A stretch of 55,879 nucleotides of DNA. Origin: an uncultured Oscillospiraceae bacterium. GTDB lineage: Bacteria; Bacillota; Clostridia; Oscillospirales; Ruminococcaceae. Below are positions 31,407-40,671 of this stretch, in pieces. The first letter of the stretch is position 1; each line of letters begins with the position of its first letter. The stretch covers positions 1 to 55,879 of the forward strand of contig CAKSHT010000002.1 in assembly GCA_934457235.1 (NCBI GenBank), in the 5' to 3' direction. The notes under the pieces were generated by a model. That model saw only the letters and a list, made by a program, of their open reading frames with translations, was not told the DNA's origin and made no database searches. A program made the position numbers and the translations under genes.

Positions 31407-33362
31407 TTATTTTTCAGAGCCGAAGCTTATTTCTATGGGGCGGAAGTCCTTTCCACTGCCGTCATAGAAGCGGTTGAATATCTCGTAGAACTCCAGACGG
31501 AGCACCTGAATGCCTACCAGGAGTCCCTCTATTCCCATTACGACAAGGTTTCCGATGATGAAAACTATCACGGTACTTACAGTGATCTCAGCGCCGGGAG
31601 TATTCGTGCCGGCAAGCTGCGCGACAACCAGCATCATTCCGGCGTGGCTGAGCACGAAGCCGCCGATACGCAGGTAGGACATGGTGTTTGACAGGAAGCT
31701 GAGCGCCGCTTCAAACAGCTCGATGAAGTTTTCGATGATGAAATTGCCGATGGATCCCTTTTCAGCGGGCTTAACGCCGGAAATCAGATTCGACAGCGGG
31801 TGTTTGAAGAATATAACGACGAGCGGCACCACCAGCAGGCAGATAACGTAAGCCGGGCTGAACATATCCGCGCCGAACATGAAAGTTCCTGCCGCAGCCG
31901 CTACGATGGAGATATAGAACACAAGTCCCGCAACGCCGTTTACTGAGAACAGGGCTTCGCCGAATTTCCTGCGGCGGAAGTTCAGAATAGTATTGAACAG
32001 CATGGAAAGCACTATCAGCACGATTCCTATCATAAGCGCGGCGATAAGCAGCGTCGTAGCTGCCTGGAATATGGTTTCGGGCTGTTTGGTGTATCCCAGG
32101 AACCTCCAGATGTTCTCCCGGTGGAAGAACGGCGTTATCAGCGTTTCTATTCCGAATACCGAGCCGTAAAGCACGCCGAATGCGGCGGAGAACAGCCCTA
32201 TGCGGGTCATGATCGGAGCAAGTCCGTTCTTGGTGAATTTACTGAGGATAAGTCCCAGCAGGGAAACCAGCAGTCCCTGACCGACGTCGCCGAACATAAT
32301 TCCGAACATAAGGCAGTAGGTGACTGCGACATACGGCGTGGGGTCGAAGCTTCCGTAGGCGGGAAGCCCGTACATCCTGACGAACATCTCAAACGGACGG
32401 AATATAACGTTGTTGCGCAGCTTGATCGGGACGTCCGCGGGCGGATTCTTCCGGCTTACCGGGACTATGACCACCTGTACTCCGTCCAGATTTCCGAGGG
32501 AGTTTGCCAGGTCGTCCGCAAGGCGGGTGGGGCAGTATCCGGTGAAAGAAAATCTGCCGCCGGAGATAAGCGCCATCTTCCGCAGTTCATAGCATTCCGT
32601 GCGGGATTTCAGAGCGCTCAGCAGCGTAAGGATCTCGTCGCGGTGTGCGTCGCGGTATTCTGAGAGCTGGCGTTCAAGCTCGTGATCCAGCTTCTCTTCA
32701 TCGTCTATCGCGTGGACAAGTATTTCGTCGGTTGTCCTTGCGTCCTGGTCTAGGTAGTCCGGCAGACGTATGCGCTCGAAGTACAGCGATTTCATAAGGG
32801 AGTCGGCGAATTCAGCGGTGTCCGACGGAGTGAGGTAAATTCCCCATACCCAGTCCGGCTTCTGGTCGAACGGGACGAAGTGAATACAGCGGTTGACGTA
32901 ATAATCAAGCTTCTGGAGATTTTCCGCCGGAAGTCTTCCGACGCGGAGCTTCACGTATTTCAATTCAAACAGATCTTTGAACGTTACGTCCAGTCCCAGC
33001 AGGTGCTTCACGCAGGCGTCGGTCTGGCGTAGCTCCCGTATAGAAGCCGCCATTTCCTCATGCTCCCTGCGGATAGACTTTATATCTGCGTTTATTTTAT
33101 CAATACGCTGCCGGAATTCCTCTGGAGTATTCTCAGCAATGTCACTATGAGAGCGGAATTCCGGGGTTATCCCAAGTGCTTCCACAGTGCTGCGGAGCGT
33201 TTCGTAAGCGCCCGACCAGGGATTTTGCTCAATGCCGCCGGAGGTCTTGTCCGGGATATCCGTCATCTGGAAGTTACGGCTTTCGCAGCAGATGAGCAGT
33301 GCGTTGTCCATCTGTCCGCTGTTTCCTTCGACGGAGATCTGCGACATCTTCTCAATTCCCAT
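31407..33362 (-). CDS. ntpI: V-type ATPase subunit I (stator, membrane)
   Basis: A 651-residue subunit equal to the eukaryotic 'a' subunit. The N-terminal ~330 residues are soluble, with coiled-coil arms (about 85-115 and 205-240); the rest has about seven or eight membrane helices. It forms the ion half-channels next to the K ring and anchors the peripheral stalk. The length is typical for bacteria. Confidence 0.93.
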   Translation of the reverse strand: MGIEKMSQISVEGNSGQMDNALLICCESRNFQMTDIPDKTSGGIEQNPWSGAYETLRSTVEALGITPEFRSHSDIAENTPEEFRQRIDKINADIKSIRREHEEMAASIRELRQTDACVKHLLGLDVTFKDLFELKYVKLRVGRLPAENLQKLDYYVNRCIHFVPFDQKPDWVWGIYLTPSDTAEFADSLMKSLYFERIRLPDYLDQDARTTDEILVHAIDDEEKLDHELERQLSEYRDAHRDEILTLLSALKSRTECYELRKMALISGGRFSFTGYCPTRLADDLANSLGNLDGVQVVIVPVSRKNPPADVPIKLRNNVIFRPFEMFVRMYGLPAYGSFDPTPYVAVTYCLMFGIMFGDVGQGLLVSLLGLILSKFTKNGLAPIMTRIGLFSAAFGVLYGSVFGIETLITPFFHRENIWRFLGYTKQPETIFQAATTLLIAALMIGIVLIVLSMLFNTILNFRRRKFGEALFSVNGVAGLVFYISIVAAAAGTFMFGADMFSPAYVICLLVVPLVVIFFKHPLSNLISGVKPAEKGSIGNFIIENFIELFEAALSFLSNTMSYLRIGGFVLSHAGMMLVVAQLAGTNTPGAEITVSTVIVFIIGNLVVMGIEGLLVGIQVLRLEFYEIFNRFYDGSGKDFRPIEISFGSEK

Positions 33363-33378
33363 TTATTCCACCGCCTTT

Positions 33379-34419
33379 CTATATTACCAGCATTTCCATT
33401 ATCTCTTTGGCGGGGACGCCGTAGCGTATGCCCTCGATAATGGTCTTTACATTGTGCAGTTCATTGTCCAGACACTCTATCAGACAGAAATACACTGTCG
33501 ATGAGTTTCTGGAAAGCCGCAGCGTCCTGCGGAAAAATTCAAGGCTGATATGTTCCGTCAGCTGCTCCACCGCTGCAAATTCCGCATTGCTGTCGGTACG
33601 GAAGCCAAGCTCCGCAAGCTGGCGCGCTATGCTGTCGGTGTCCGGCTGCTTCATCAGCTGCTCTATCGCTTCAGAGTTCAGACGGTATCTGAACGGTATC
33701 ATCTGTGCGGAGGCTTCCCGTGGCGTAAAGCCGAATGCCTTCATCCGGCAGCATGTCACGACGTTCTTCATATCTACGCTGCGCAGGAATACGCGCTTCA
33801 GCTCGGTTTTCGCTGATCCGGAGCAGTTCTTTTCAAGCGCTTTCATCGCGGTGAGGTAGTAGTCGGTGTACAGCCTGCGCTCGCATTCGCGGATATTCGC
33901 TTTACTGGTCTCGGCTTCGTGGAGCAGCGGGTCAAGAATGCTTCCGTACCGCGTGCCGCTGAGCATCTGGCGTATATCGGCGAAGCTCTGCGCCTTGCCG
34001 AGCGAAAGCAGGTCGAGCTTCGATTTTTCAATAAGGAACGGCGGCAGCGACGTGATATAGCTGTCAGTCGAGCCGTCAGCCACGCCCTGTATCGCTATGA
34101 GCACCTGTTCGGTTTCAAGTCTGGTGATTATCGCGCGAAAAAACCACTTGCTCTGTGTAAAATCGAATTTCCTGAAGCTGTCGAAGATATTGAACACCGC
34201 TTTGTCGAGCAGCGCTTCAAGCTGTCCGCGGTGGATAGTCCGGGGTTCGATATCCGCGAGGGCGTCGTGAAAGCGCGGCGTGTTCCGGAGGAATTCCGCA
34301 GCTTCTGCGACGGAGCGCCTGGAGCACAGCTGCTCAAGCTCCGCAGCGGTCAGCGACCTGCCGAACACTGCACGGGAGCGCGCTATAACTGAATTCTGGG
34401 AGAACGACATGTCATGCAC
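33379..34419 (-). CDS. ntpC: V-type ATPase subunit C
   Basis: A 346-residue all-helical subunit of the V/A-type C (AC39/d) family, which sits as a socket between the central stalk and the K ring. The GTG at 34419 overlaps the previous gene's stop; an in-frame ATG at 34410 is an equally plausible start. It lies 16 bp before subunit I. Confidence 0.88.
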   Translation of the reverse strand: MHDMSFSQNSVIARSRAVFGRSLTAAELEQLCSRRSVAEAAEFLRNTPRFHDALADIEPRTIHRGQLEALLDKAVFNIFDSFRKFDFTQSKWFFRAIITRLETEQVLIAIQGVADGSTDSYITSLPPFLIEKSKLDLLSLGKAQSFADIRQMLSGTRYGSILDPLLHEAETSKANIRECERRLYTDYYLTAMKALEKNCSGSAKTELKRVFLRSVDMKNVVTCCRMKAFGFTPREASAQMIPFRYRLNSEAIEQLMKQPDTDSIARQLAELGFRTDSNAEFAAVEQLTEHISLEFFRRTLRLSRNSSTVYFCLIECLDNELHNVKTIIEGIRYGVPAKEIMEMLVI

Positions 34420-34729
34420 CCGTTACCTTTTCAATTATATTGGATATCCATTCCTCGCGGTGGGCGGCAAATATATCGTCAAGTCGCTTCCGACCGGCGT
34501 CTGCTTCGGATTCGGCGCTGTTCTGGGTATCGTCGAGCTCTTTCTGCTGGGCGCTGCGGAACTGTTCAAGCTCCTGCCGGGCGTCTGTCACAAGCTGTTC
34601 GTTTGCCTTTGCAGCGGCTTTTCCGCTGGCTGAAAGAGCTTCTTCCTGCTGAATGCGCAAGGCTTCCACCCTGGCTGTCGCCGCCTTATCGGCTGCGATT
34701 ATTTCTTTCAGGATATCCATGTTATCCAC
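34412..34729 (-). CDS. V-type ATPase peripheral-stalk subunit G/H
   Basis: A 105-residue protein that is almost entirely one Ala/Glu/Arg-rich coiled coil, as in the small stator subunit that pairs with E. It is first in the operon, and its stop overlaps the subunit C start region. The order in the direction of transcription is G/H-C-I-K-F-E-A-B-D, a normal full set. Confidence 0.8.
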   Translation of the reverse strand: MDNMDILKEIIAADKAATARVEALRIQQEEALSASGKAAAKANEQLVTDARQELEQFRSAQQKELDDTQNSAESEADAGRKRLDDIFAAHREEWISNIIEKVTGA

Positions 34730-34764
34730 CCCGTTCTTGATTTTAAGATAATATACTACTATAT

Positions 34765-34792
34765 TTTATACCGAAACGACTATATATTGCAA
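34765..34792 (-). promoter_or_regulatory. promoter of the V-type ATPase operon
   Basis: Read on minus: TTGCAA (34792-34787), 16-bp spacer, TATAAA (34770-34765), in an AT-rich tract 36 bp before the first gene. Spacing and hexamers are slightly off consensus. Confidence 0.55.
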
Positions 34793-34912
34793 TAGGGAGA
34801 GTATACAAATATCACCAATGGTTTATGGCAATAATGCACATAAAATGTTATGCTTTTGTAAGAAAAGTGCAATAATATAAACAAAAATCTCTGCCTTACG
34901 GCAAAAAAACAG

Positions 34913-35012
34913 ACTGCCGATAAACCCTCATCTTCGTCGTCAGTGGAGTTACGTCAGGCACAAAGCCTAACAAAACCGCTGTTTTCTGGAATCTGAGGGC
35001 TTCTCGGCAGCC
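34913..35012. repeat. ~100-bp imperfect hairpin repeat (relative at 50685)
   Basis: The left end GACTGCCGATAAACCCTCAT and the right end CTGAGGGCTTCTCGGCAGCC are imperfect inverted repeats. The centre has a small AGGC-ACAAA-GCCT hairpin (34956-34968). The same ends (CTGTCGATAAAGGC, CTCGGCAGCC) and the same centre (AGGCACAACGCCT) occur at 50685-50812. It lies between the UPF0210 stop and the V-ATPase promoter and may act as terminator or RNA stabiliser for UPF0210. Confidence 0.6.
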
Positions 35013-35036
35013 CGGACATTATTTTATAAGCTGGTA

Positions 35037-36392
35037 TCAGTTCTTTAAGCTCTGGAGCGGAGCGGGAATGCGTCCGCCGCGTCTGATGAACTTGCTTGAG
35101 GAGTACTTGCTTACCGGCATAACGGGAGCGCTTCCGAACAGTCCGCCGAACTCTACCATCTCGCCTTCCTTCTTTCCGATGGCAGGAATTACACGTACTG
35201 CAGTGGTCTTGCTGTTTACCATACCGATCGCAGCTTCGTCCGCGATGATAGCGGAAATGGTGTCCGCAGGAGTATCGCCGGGAATTGCGATCATATCCAG
35301 ACCAACGGAGCATACAGCAGTCATGGCTTCAAGCTTCTCAAGACCAAGTGAGCCCTTTACGGCAGCGTCTATCATGCCTGCGTCCTCGGATACCGGAATG
35401 AACGCGCCGGAAAGTCCGCCAACGTGGGAGGAAGCCATTACGCCGCCCTTCTTAACTGCGTCGTTGAGCATAGCGAGGCATGCGGTGGTGCCGTGGCAGC
35501 CACAGCTTTCAAGTCCGATCTCCTCAAGGATATGAGCAACGGAGTCGCCCACAGCCGGAGTCGGAGCCAGTGACAGGTCAACGATACCGAACGGAACGCC
35601 CAGGCGCTGGGAAGCTTCAGTACCCACCAGCTGACCCATACGGGTGATCTTGAACGCGGTCTTTTTGATGACGTCCGCAATCTCGCTGATGTTGGCGTCG
35701 GGGTGCTTGCGGAGTGCAGCGCGTACAACGCCGGGACCGGAAACGCCGACGTTTATCTCGCAGTCGTACTCTCCTACGCCGTGGAATGCGCCTGCCATAA
35801 ATGGGTTATCCTCAACGGCATTGCAGAATACAACGATCTTTGCCGCGCCGAAGTAGCTGTTGTCCTTGGTAGCTTCAGCGGCGTCGCGGATGACCTGACC
35901 CATCATTGCAACGGCGTCCATGTTGATACCCGCGCGGGTGGAGCCGATGTTGACGGAGGAACATACGTTGCTTGTTTCGGCGAGAGCCTCAGGAATGGAC
36001 TGGATAAGTTCCAGGTCGCCTGCGGAAAATCCCTTGTGAACAAGCGCGGAATAACCTCCGAGGTAGTTTACTCCGGTGCCGTCAGCTGCGCGCTGGAGAG
36101 CCTTTGCGAACTTCACGGGGCTGCCTTTGCACGCTGCGGATACCATCGCGATAGGCGTAACTGAAATACGCTTGTTTACTATCGGGATACCGTACTGCTT
36201 TTCGATGTCCTCGCCGGTCTTTACAAGGTTCTCTGCTTTGCGCATGATCTTGTCGTAGACCTTGTCGCACGCCTTGTCTATGTCGCTGTCGATGCAGTCG
36301 AGAAGAGAGATACCCATTGTGATGGTGCGGATATCCAGGTTCTCCTCCTGTATCATCTTTATCGTTTCTAAAATATCGCTCGAATTCAGCAT
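35037..36392 (-). CDS. UPF0210 (DUF711) family protein
   Basis: A 451-residue soluble protein of the UPF0210/DUF711 family, conserved across Clostridia and some archaea with no settled function; the fold is related to glycyl-radical (PFL-like) enzymes. The opening [16 protein letters not shown] and the Gly-rich C-terminal half ([19 protein letters not shown]) are typical. It lies 18 bp after the ACT-domain gene and forms the usual two-gene operon with it, so the ACT protein may sense a ligand for it. Confidence 0.85.
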   Translation of the reverse strand: MLNSSDILETIKMIQEENLDIRTITMGISLLDCIDSDIDKACDKVYDKIMRKAENLVKTGEDIEKQYGIPIVNKRISVTPIAMVSAACKGSPVKFAKALQRAADGTGVNYLGGYSALVHKGFSAGDLELIQSIPEALAETSNVCSSVNIGSTRAGINMDAVAMMGQVIRDAAEATKDNSYFGAAKIVVFCNAVEDNPFMAGAFHGVGEYDCEINVGVSGPGVVRAALRKHPDANISEIADVIKKTAFKITRMGQLVGTEASQRLGVPFGIVDLSLAPTPAVGDSVAHILEEIGLESCGCHGTTACLAMLNDAVKKGGVMASSHVGGLSGAFIPVSEDAGMIDAAVKGSLGLEKLEAMTAVCSVGLDMIAIPGDTPADTISAIIADEAAIGMVNSKTTAVRVIPAIGKKEGEMVEFGGLFGSAPVMPVSKYSSSKFIRRGGRIPAPLQSLKN

Positions 36393-36410
36393 TTGTCGGT
36401 GTTCTCCTTA

Positions 36411-36680
36411 TCAGATTCTGTGCATCGCGTTGAAGATGTCCTCGTGCATTACGTGCACCTGGAGACCCATCTCGCTGCCTGCCTTGGTCAGCTTGTCTGC
36501 GAAGTCGATGTAGTCGATGTTGAGCTTGGAGATCTCAATCATCATTGTCATTGCGAACAGATCCTGCATGATGGTCTGGGTAACGTCCATTACATTTGCG
36601 TTGTGCTCAGCGCAGATACCGCTCACCTTTGCCAGAATACCTACCGTGTCCTTACCGATAACAGCTACTACTGCTCTCAT
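36411..36680 (-). CDS. ACT-domain protein, UPF0237 family
   Basis: An 89-residue protein consisting of a single ACT domain: a strand opening RAVVAVIGKDTVGILAKVSG, then a helix and two more strands. ACT domains bind amino acids or similar small ligands. ATG 36680 is chosen because AGGAGGAAATA lies directly before it; longer in-frame starts run through this site and the leader. It is co-transcribed with the UPF0210 gene. Confidence 0.88.
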   Translation of the reverse strand: MRAVVAVIGKDTVGILAKVSGICAEHNANVMDVTQTIMQDLFAMTMMIEISKLNIDYIDFADKLTKAGSEMGLQVHVMHEDIFNAMHRI

Positions 36681-36754
36681 TATTTCCTCCTGTTCTGCGG
36701 TCAATATGTATAAATTTATCAGCCGCAAGCCTTGTTTTTTTATCTTTCTTATCT

Positions 36755-36783
36755 ATTATACTAAAAAAATCTGAAAAAGTAAA
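36755..36783 (-). promoter_or_regulatory. promoter of ACT-UPF0210 operon
   Basis: Read on minus: TTTACT (36783-36778), 17-bp spacer, TATAAT (36760-36755). Confidence 0.75.
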
Positions 36784-36791
36784 TGTATTCA

Positions 36792-36820
36792 TAGACAAAA
36801 TTCAAATTTTGTGATAAAAT
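36792..36820 (+). promoter_or_regulatory. promoter of histidinol-phosphatase operon
   Basis: TAGACA (36792-36797), 17-bp spacer, TAAAAT (36815-36820). It is divergent from the ACT promoter, with only 8 bp between the two -35 boxes. Confidence 0.65.
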
Positions 36821-36831
36821 AATAAAAAACA

Positions 36832-36869
36832 CATCTGAAAGCCGGATATTCTGGTTAATTTTTCAGATG
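36832..36869 (+). promoter_or_regulatory. 5' leader hairpin
   Basis: CATCTGAAA (36832-36840) pairs perfectly with TTTCAGATG (36861-36869), with an inner partial CCGGA/TCTGG pairing. It would sit at the very 5' end of the transcript, 20 bases before the start codon and just before the AAGAAGG ribosome site. It matches no riboswitch or T-box that I recognise. Confidence 0.5.
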
Positions 36870-36889
36870 GAACAAAAGAAGGTTAATAA

Positions 36890-37714
36890 ATGGAAACAGA
36901 AGAATTCCGCTCTATACCTGCGGATATCCATAATCATTCCATACTTTCGCCGGACGGCTGCGACGAGCCGATGAAAATGGCGGAACGAGCCTGCGGGCTG
37001 GGAATAAAGCACTATGCGCTGACGGACCATATCGAAAACGAGAAGCTCGACAGCTGGGATTACGCCGGGGCAATGGCAAAGTCCTACGGGGTGTTCCTCG
37101 AAATAAAGGAGCGCTTTACGGGGCGTATGGAAGTTTATTATGGCGCGGAGCTTGGACAGGCGCTCTACGACCTGCCACAGGCGGAAAAGATACTGGCAGA
37201 GCATGACTACGATTTCGTGCTTGGCTCTACCCATCGCACCCGCACCTACCCCAGACTGGACCAGGTGCCCGACAGCGACGAGGACAGATACCGCTGCCTT
37301 GACGAATATTTCGAAGAGGAGCTTCGCCTGGCGGAGTGGGGTAAATTCTGCTCACTGTCGCACCTGACATTCCCGCTCAGATTTATCAGCGGCGACGTGG
37401 GCGGCGCTGAAATAGATATGACACGTTACGACGCAATAATCGACAAGATACTGGAAACCATAATCAGACAGGGTATAGCGCTGGAGGTCAATTCCGCCGG
37501 GATACGCAAGGGACTGCACGTTCCCATGCCGTCCGTGGAGTACGTCAAGCGTTACTTTGACAAGGGCGGCCGCATGGTGACTGTAGGCTCCGATGCGCAC
37601 CGTGTCGCGGACGTTGGCGCTGATATACCAGAGTGTCTTGACATGCTGAGGGATATTGGCTTCAGCGAGATATGCGTTTTCAGAAAGAAACAGCCCATAT
37701 TCATTACTATCTGA
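36890..37714 (+). CDS. PHP-domain histidinol-phosphatase
   Basis: A 274-residue metal-dependent phosphoesterase of the PHP superfamily, HisJ/HisK type. Metal-binding motifs in order are DIHNHS (H14, H16), TDH (D46-H47), GAELG, GSTHR, SHL, EVNSAG and GSDAH. In histidine synthesis it removes phosphate from L-histidinol phosphate. No other his gene is nearby. It lies 17 bp before an Lrp-type regulator and an aminotransferase, so other amino-acid-related phosphatase roles are possible. Confidence 0.85.
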   Translation: METEEFRSIPADIHNHSILSPDGCDEPMKMAERACGLGIKHYALTDHIENEKLDSWDYAGAMAKSYGVFLEIKERFTGRMEVYYGAELGQALYDLPQAEKILAEHDYDFVLGSTHRTRTYPRLDQVPDSDEDRYRCLDEYFEEELRLAEWGKFCSLSHLTFPLRFISGDVGGAEIDMTRYDAIIDKILETIIRQGIALEVNSAGIRKGLHVPMPSVEYVKRYFDKGGRMVTVGSDAHRVADVGADIPECLDMLRDIGFSEICVFRKKQPIFITI

Positions 37715-37731
37715 TACAGGAGGATAATGCA

Positions 37732-38223
37732 ATGACAGCTATAAACAAGAAGTTACTTGCCTTATTAAAGCAGAACGCGCGGCTTTCCAACGCGGAGCTT
37801 TCCACCATGCTCGGCATTTCTGAGCAGGAGGTCGCAGCGGGTATAAAGGAACTGGAGAACGAGGGCATAATCATCGGCTATGCTGCTATCGTAAACGAGG
37901 AAAAGGCTGACGACAACGCAGTAACCGCTATAATCGAACTGAAAGTCACTCCGTTCAAGGACAGGGGCTTTGACGACCTGGCACACACTATCATGCAGTA
38001 TGAGGAAGTGGACAGCGTGTTCCTGCTTTCCGGCGCGAACGACCTTTCCATCACCATCACCGGCACCAGCCTGAGAAAGGTCGCTCTGTTCGTTTCCGAG
38101 CGACTGGCTGTACTTGACGGCGTGCTCTCCACAACGACTCACTTCGTGCTCAGAAGATATAAGGAGAAGAACCACGTATTTAACGAGGAACACTCCGATG
38201 AAAGGAGCCTGGTTTCCCCGTGA
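37732..38223 (+). CDS. Lrp/AsnC family transcriptional regulator
   Basis: A 163-residue regulator with an N-terminal winged helix (about 1-55, LLKQNARLSNAELSTMLGIS) and a C-terminal RAM/ACT-like ligand domain that senses amino acids. The ATG at 37732 follows CAGGAGGATA at ideal spacing. It overlaps the aminotransferase start by 4 bases, so the two are coupled, and it may control this operon in response to an amino acid. Confidence 0.88.
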   Translation: MTAINKKLLALLKQNARLSNAELSTMLGISEQEVAAGIKELENEGIIIGYAAIVNEEKADDNAVTAIIELKVTPFKDRGFDDLAHTIMQYEEVDSVFLLSGANDLSITITGTSLRKVALFVSERLAVLDGVLSTTTHFVLRRYKEKNHVFNEEHSDERSLVSP

Positions 38224-39395
38224 TAGACTACGATAAGGTGCTCCCGCAGAAGATACGGGACATTCAGCCGTCAGGCATACGTAAATTCTTTGATATCGCT
38301 CAGCAGGTGGAGGGAGTTATTTCCCTTTCCGTCGGCGAGCCGGATTTCAAGACACCCTGGGCTGCGAGAAAGGCGGCTATCGGCGTGCTTGAAAAGGGCA
38401 GGACTGCATATACTGCGAATGCAGGTCTTATGCAGCTGCGCGAGGAGATCTCAAAGTACCTGCTGAACTTCATACACACAGAGTACGACCCCATCAGCGA
38501 GCTTATCGTGACTGTCGGCGGCTCCGAGGCTCTCGATCTTGCAATGCGTGCCATGATACAGCCCGGTGACGAGGTGCTGGTGCCGGAGCCGAGCTTTGTG
38601 TGCTATTCTCCGATAATCACCGTATGCGGCGGCACTCCTGTGCCCATTGTCATGACTGAGGAGGACAAGTTCAAGCTGCGCGCGGACGCCCTGCGCGAGA
38701 AGATAACCCCGAACACGAAGGCGCTGATACTGCCTTTCCCGAACAACCCCACCGGCTCCATCATGCGCCGCAGCGAACTTGAGGCAATCGCCGAGGTGCT
38801 CCGCGACACCAACATCATGATCATTTCCGACGAGATATATTCCGAAATGACCTATGGCGGCGAGAAGCATGTTTCCATCGCCGAGATAGACGGCATGAGA
38901 GAGCGTACCGTGGTCGTGAACGGCTTCTCAAAGACGTACGCCATGACCGGCTGGAGATTAGGATACTGCGCAGGTCCGAAGCCAGTTATCAAGCAGATGC
39001 TCAAGCTCCATCAGTACTGCATAATGAGCAGCCCGACGGTGAGCCAGTACGCTGCGATAACCGCGCTGACGCAGTGCCGCGACGACGTTGACAGAATGCT
39101 TGAGGAATACGACATGCGCCGCCGCCTGGTGGTAAAGGGCTTCAACGATATGGGGCTCACCTGCTTTGAGCCGGAGGGCGCGTTCTACGTGTTCCCGTGC
39201 ATAAAGTCCACGGGCATGAAGTCCAGCGAGTTCTGCGAGAAGCTGATATACAGCAAGAAGGTAGCAGTGGTTCCCGGAAGCGCTTTCGGCGAGAGCGGAG
39301 AGGGCTACGTGCGCGTATCTTATGCGTATTCAGTGCAGCATATCACCACGGCTCTCCAGCGTATCAGGGAGTTCGTTGAGGAACTGAAAAAGTGA
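38220..39395 (+). CDS. PLP-dependent class I/II aminotransferase
   Basis: A 391-residue fold-type I aminotransferase close to aspartate/aromatic aminotransferases. NPTGS binds the cofactor region, the SDEIY Asp contacts the PLP nitrogen, and the PLP Lys is in GFSKTYAMTGWRLGY. GTG 38220 overlaps the regulator's stop (GTGA), with AAAGGAG a little further upstream than usual. The amino-acid substrate is not known; the upstream Lrp regulator supports an amino-acid role. Confidence 0.9.
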   Translation: MIDYDKVLPQKIRDIQPSGIRKFFDIAQQVEGVISLSVGEPDFKTPWAARKAAIGVLEKGRTAYTANAGLMQLREEISKYLLNFIHTEYDPISELIVTVGGSEALDLAMRAMIQPGDEVLVPEPSFVCYSPIITVCGGTPVPIVMTEEDKFKLRADALREKITPNTKALILPFPNNPTGSIMRRSELEAIAEVLRDTNIMIISDEIYSEMTYGGEKHVSIAEIDGMRERTVVVNGFSKTYAMTGWRLGYCAGPKPVIKQMLKLHQYCIMSSPTVSQYAAITALTQCRDDVDRMLEEYDMRRRLVVKGFNDMGLTCFEPEGAFYVFPCIKSTGMKSSEFCEKLIYSKKVAVVPGSAFGESGEGYVRVSYAYSVQHITTALQRIREFVEELKK

Positions 39396-40264
39396 ACGGG
39401 ATACAGATAATCAAGGCGCAGGCAAACGCCAAGCTTAATCTGTATCTGGATATAACCGGCAGGCGCGCCGACGGTTATCACCTGCTGGAAACTGTCATGC
39501 AGAGTATTTCACTCGCTGACGAGGTTACGGTCGTGGTGAGCGCGGGCAGTGGTATTTCGCTGTCCTGCGACCGCAGGGACGTCCCGACGGACGGCAACAA
39601 CACCGCGTACCGGGCGGCGGAGCTTTTCATGCAGACAACGGGAACTTCCGGCACGGTATGCATTGATATCGAAAAGCACATACCCAGCGGCGCTGGAATG
39701 GGCGGAGGCAGCGCGGACGCTGCCGCAGTCCTGCGGGCGCTTGACCTGGCGTATGAAAACCCGCTGACCGAACAGCAGCTGCTTGGCATAGCAGCGCAGG
39801 TGGGAGCGGACGTTCCGTTCTGCCTTGTGGGAGGTACGAAGCTCTGCCGTGGAATCGGCGAGGAAATATCGGATTTCCCGGCGCCGGAGGGCGTGTTCCT
39901 GGTGGTCAAGCCGGAGTTCGGGTGCCCTACCGGGGCGGCATACCGTAAGTATGACGAAAATCCGGCAGCCGTGCACGGCGGTCTGGAGAGATTCCGGATG
40001 GCAATGCCGGGTGGTTACGCGGCTGAGATGTACAATGTGTTCCAGGCGCTCTATTCAGACGAGCGCATAGAGGATATATGCCGTCGGCTGAAAGAGCAGG
40101 GCGCAAATGGCGCGATGCTCACTGGAAGCGGTTCGGCGTGCTTCGGCGTGTTTGATGAGCGCGCTGCGGCTGAAAGGGCTTCCGCTCAGTTCGGCGGGTG
40201 CTTCACGGCGGTCTGTGAAGCGGCTCCACAGGGTATTTTCATTTCAGAAAGTGAGGTACTATGA
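39392..40264 (+). CDS. ispE: 4-diphosphocytidyl-2-C-methyl-D-erythritol kinase
   Basis: A 290-residue GHMP-family kinase of the non-mevalonate isoprenoid pathway. The ATP loop is PSGAGMGGGSADAA (98-111), K14 and D20 lie in the N-terminal substrate motif AKLNLYLD, and VGADVPFC follows. It phosphorylates the 2-position of CDP-methylerythritol. The GTG start overlaps the aminotransferase stop by 4 bases, and its own stop overlaps the Asp23 gene by 4, so this is a tightly packed operon. Confidence 0.95.
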   Translation: MNGIQIIKAQANAKLNLYLDITGRRADGYHLLETVMQSISLADEVTVVVSAGSGISLSCDRRDVPTDGNNTAYRAAELFMQTTGTSGTVCIDIEKHIPSGAGMGGGSADAAAVLRALDLAYENPLTEQQLLGIAAQVGADVPFCLVGGTKLCRGIGEEISDFPAPEGVFLVVKPEFGCPTGAAYRKYDENPAAVHGGLERFRMAMPGGYAAEMYNVFQALYSDERIEDICRRLKEQGANGAMLTGSGSACFGVFDERAAAERASAQFGGCFTAVCEAAPQGIFISESEVL

Positions 40265-40617
40265 TAAAGGTTCAGAACAATATCGGCACGATAATCATTT
40301 CCCAGGATTATCTTACAGCGCTCATCGGAAGCACCGTAACAGGCTGCTTCGGCGTGGTGCAGATGAATATAAGCAGCGCAAAGCAGACGATACTTGCGGC
40401 GCTGCCCTTCGTGAAGAAAAAGAGCTTCGAGCGCGGAATAAACGTCCGCACCGGCAGGGAGAAGCTTGTGGTCGACCTGCATATCACGGTGCTCTACGGC
40501 GTTAATGTTGGCACTGTGGTGAAGAGCATTATAAATAAGGTAAAGTATGTCATGGAAGAGAGCACTGGCATTTCCGTTGAGCGCGTGAATGTCTTTGTTG
40601 ACGAGATAAAGACGTGA
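40261..40617 (+). CDS. Asp23/Gls24 family envelope stress protein
   Basis: A 118-residue protein of the Asp23/Gls24 (DUF322) family: a small alpha/beta domain with VTGCFGVVQM and VDLHITVLYGVNV. These proteins form membrane-near layers or scaffolds linked to envelope stress. In Firmicutes a short member commonly stands directly before the DAK2-domain FakA gene, as here. Confidence 0.88.
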   Translation: MIKVQNNIGTIIISQDYLTALIGSTVTGCFGVVQMNISSAKQTILAALPFVKKKSFERGINVRTGREKLVVDLHITVLYGVNVGTVVKSIINKVKYVMEESTGISVERVNVFVDEIKT

Positions 40618-40671
40618 TAATGCCGGATGCTGCGGCGCAAATGATATAAAACAGGAAGGGATCGCAATATA

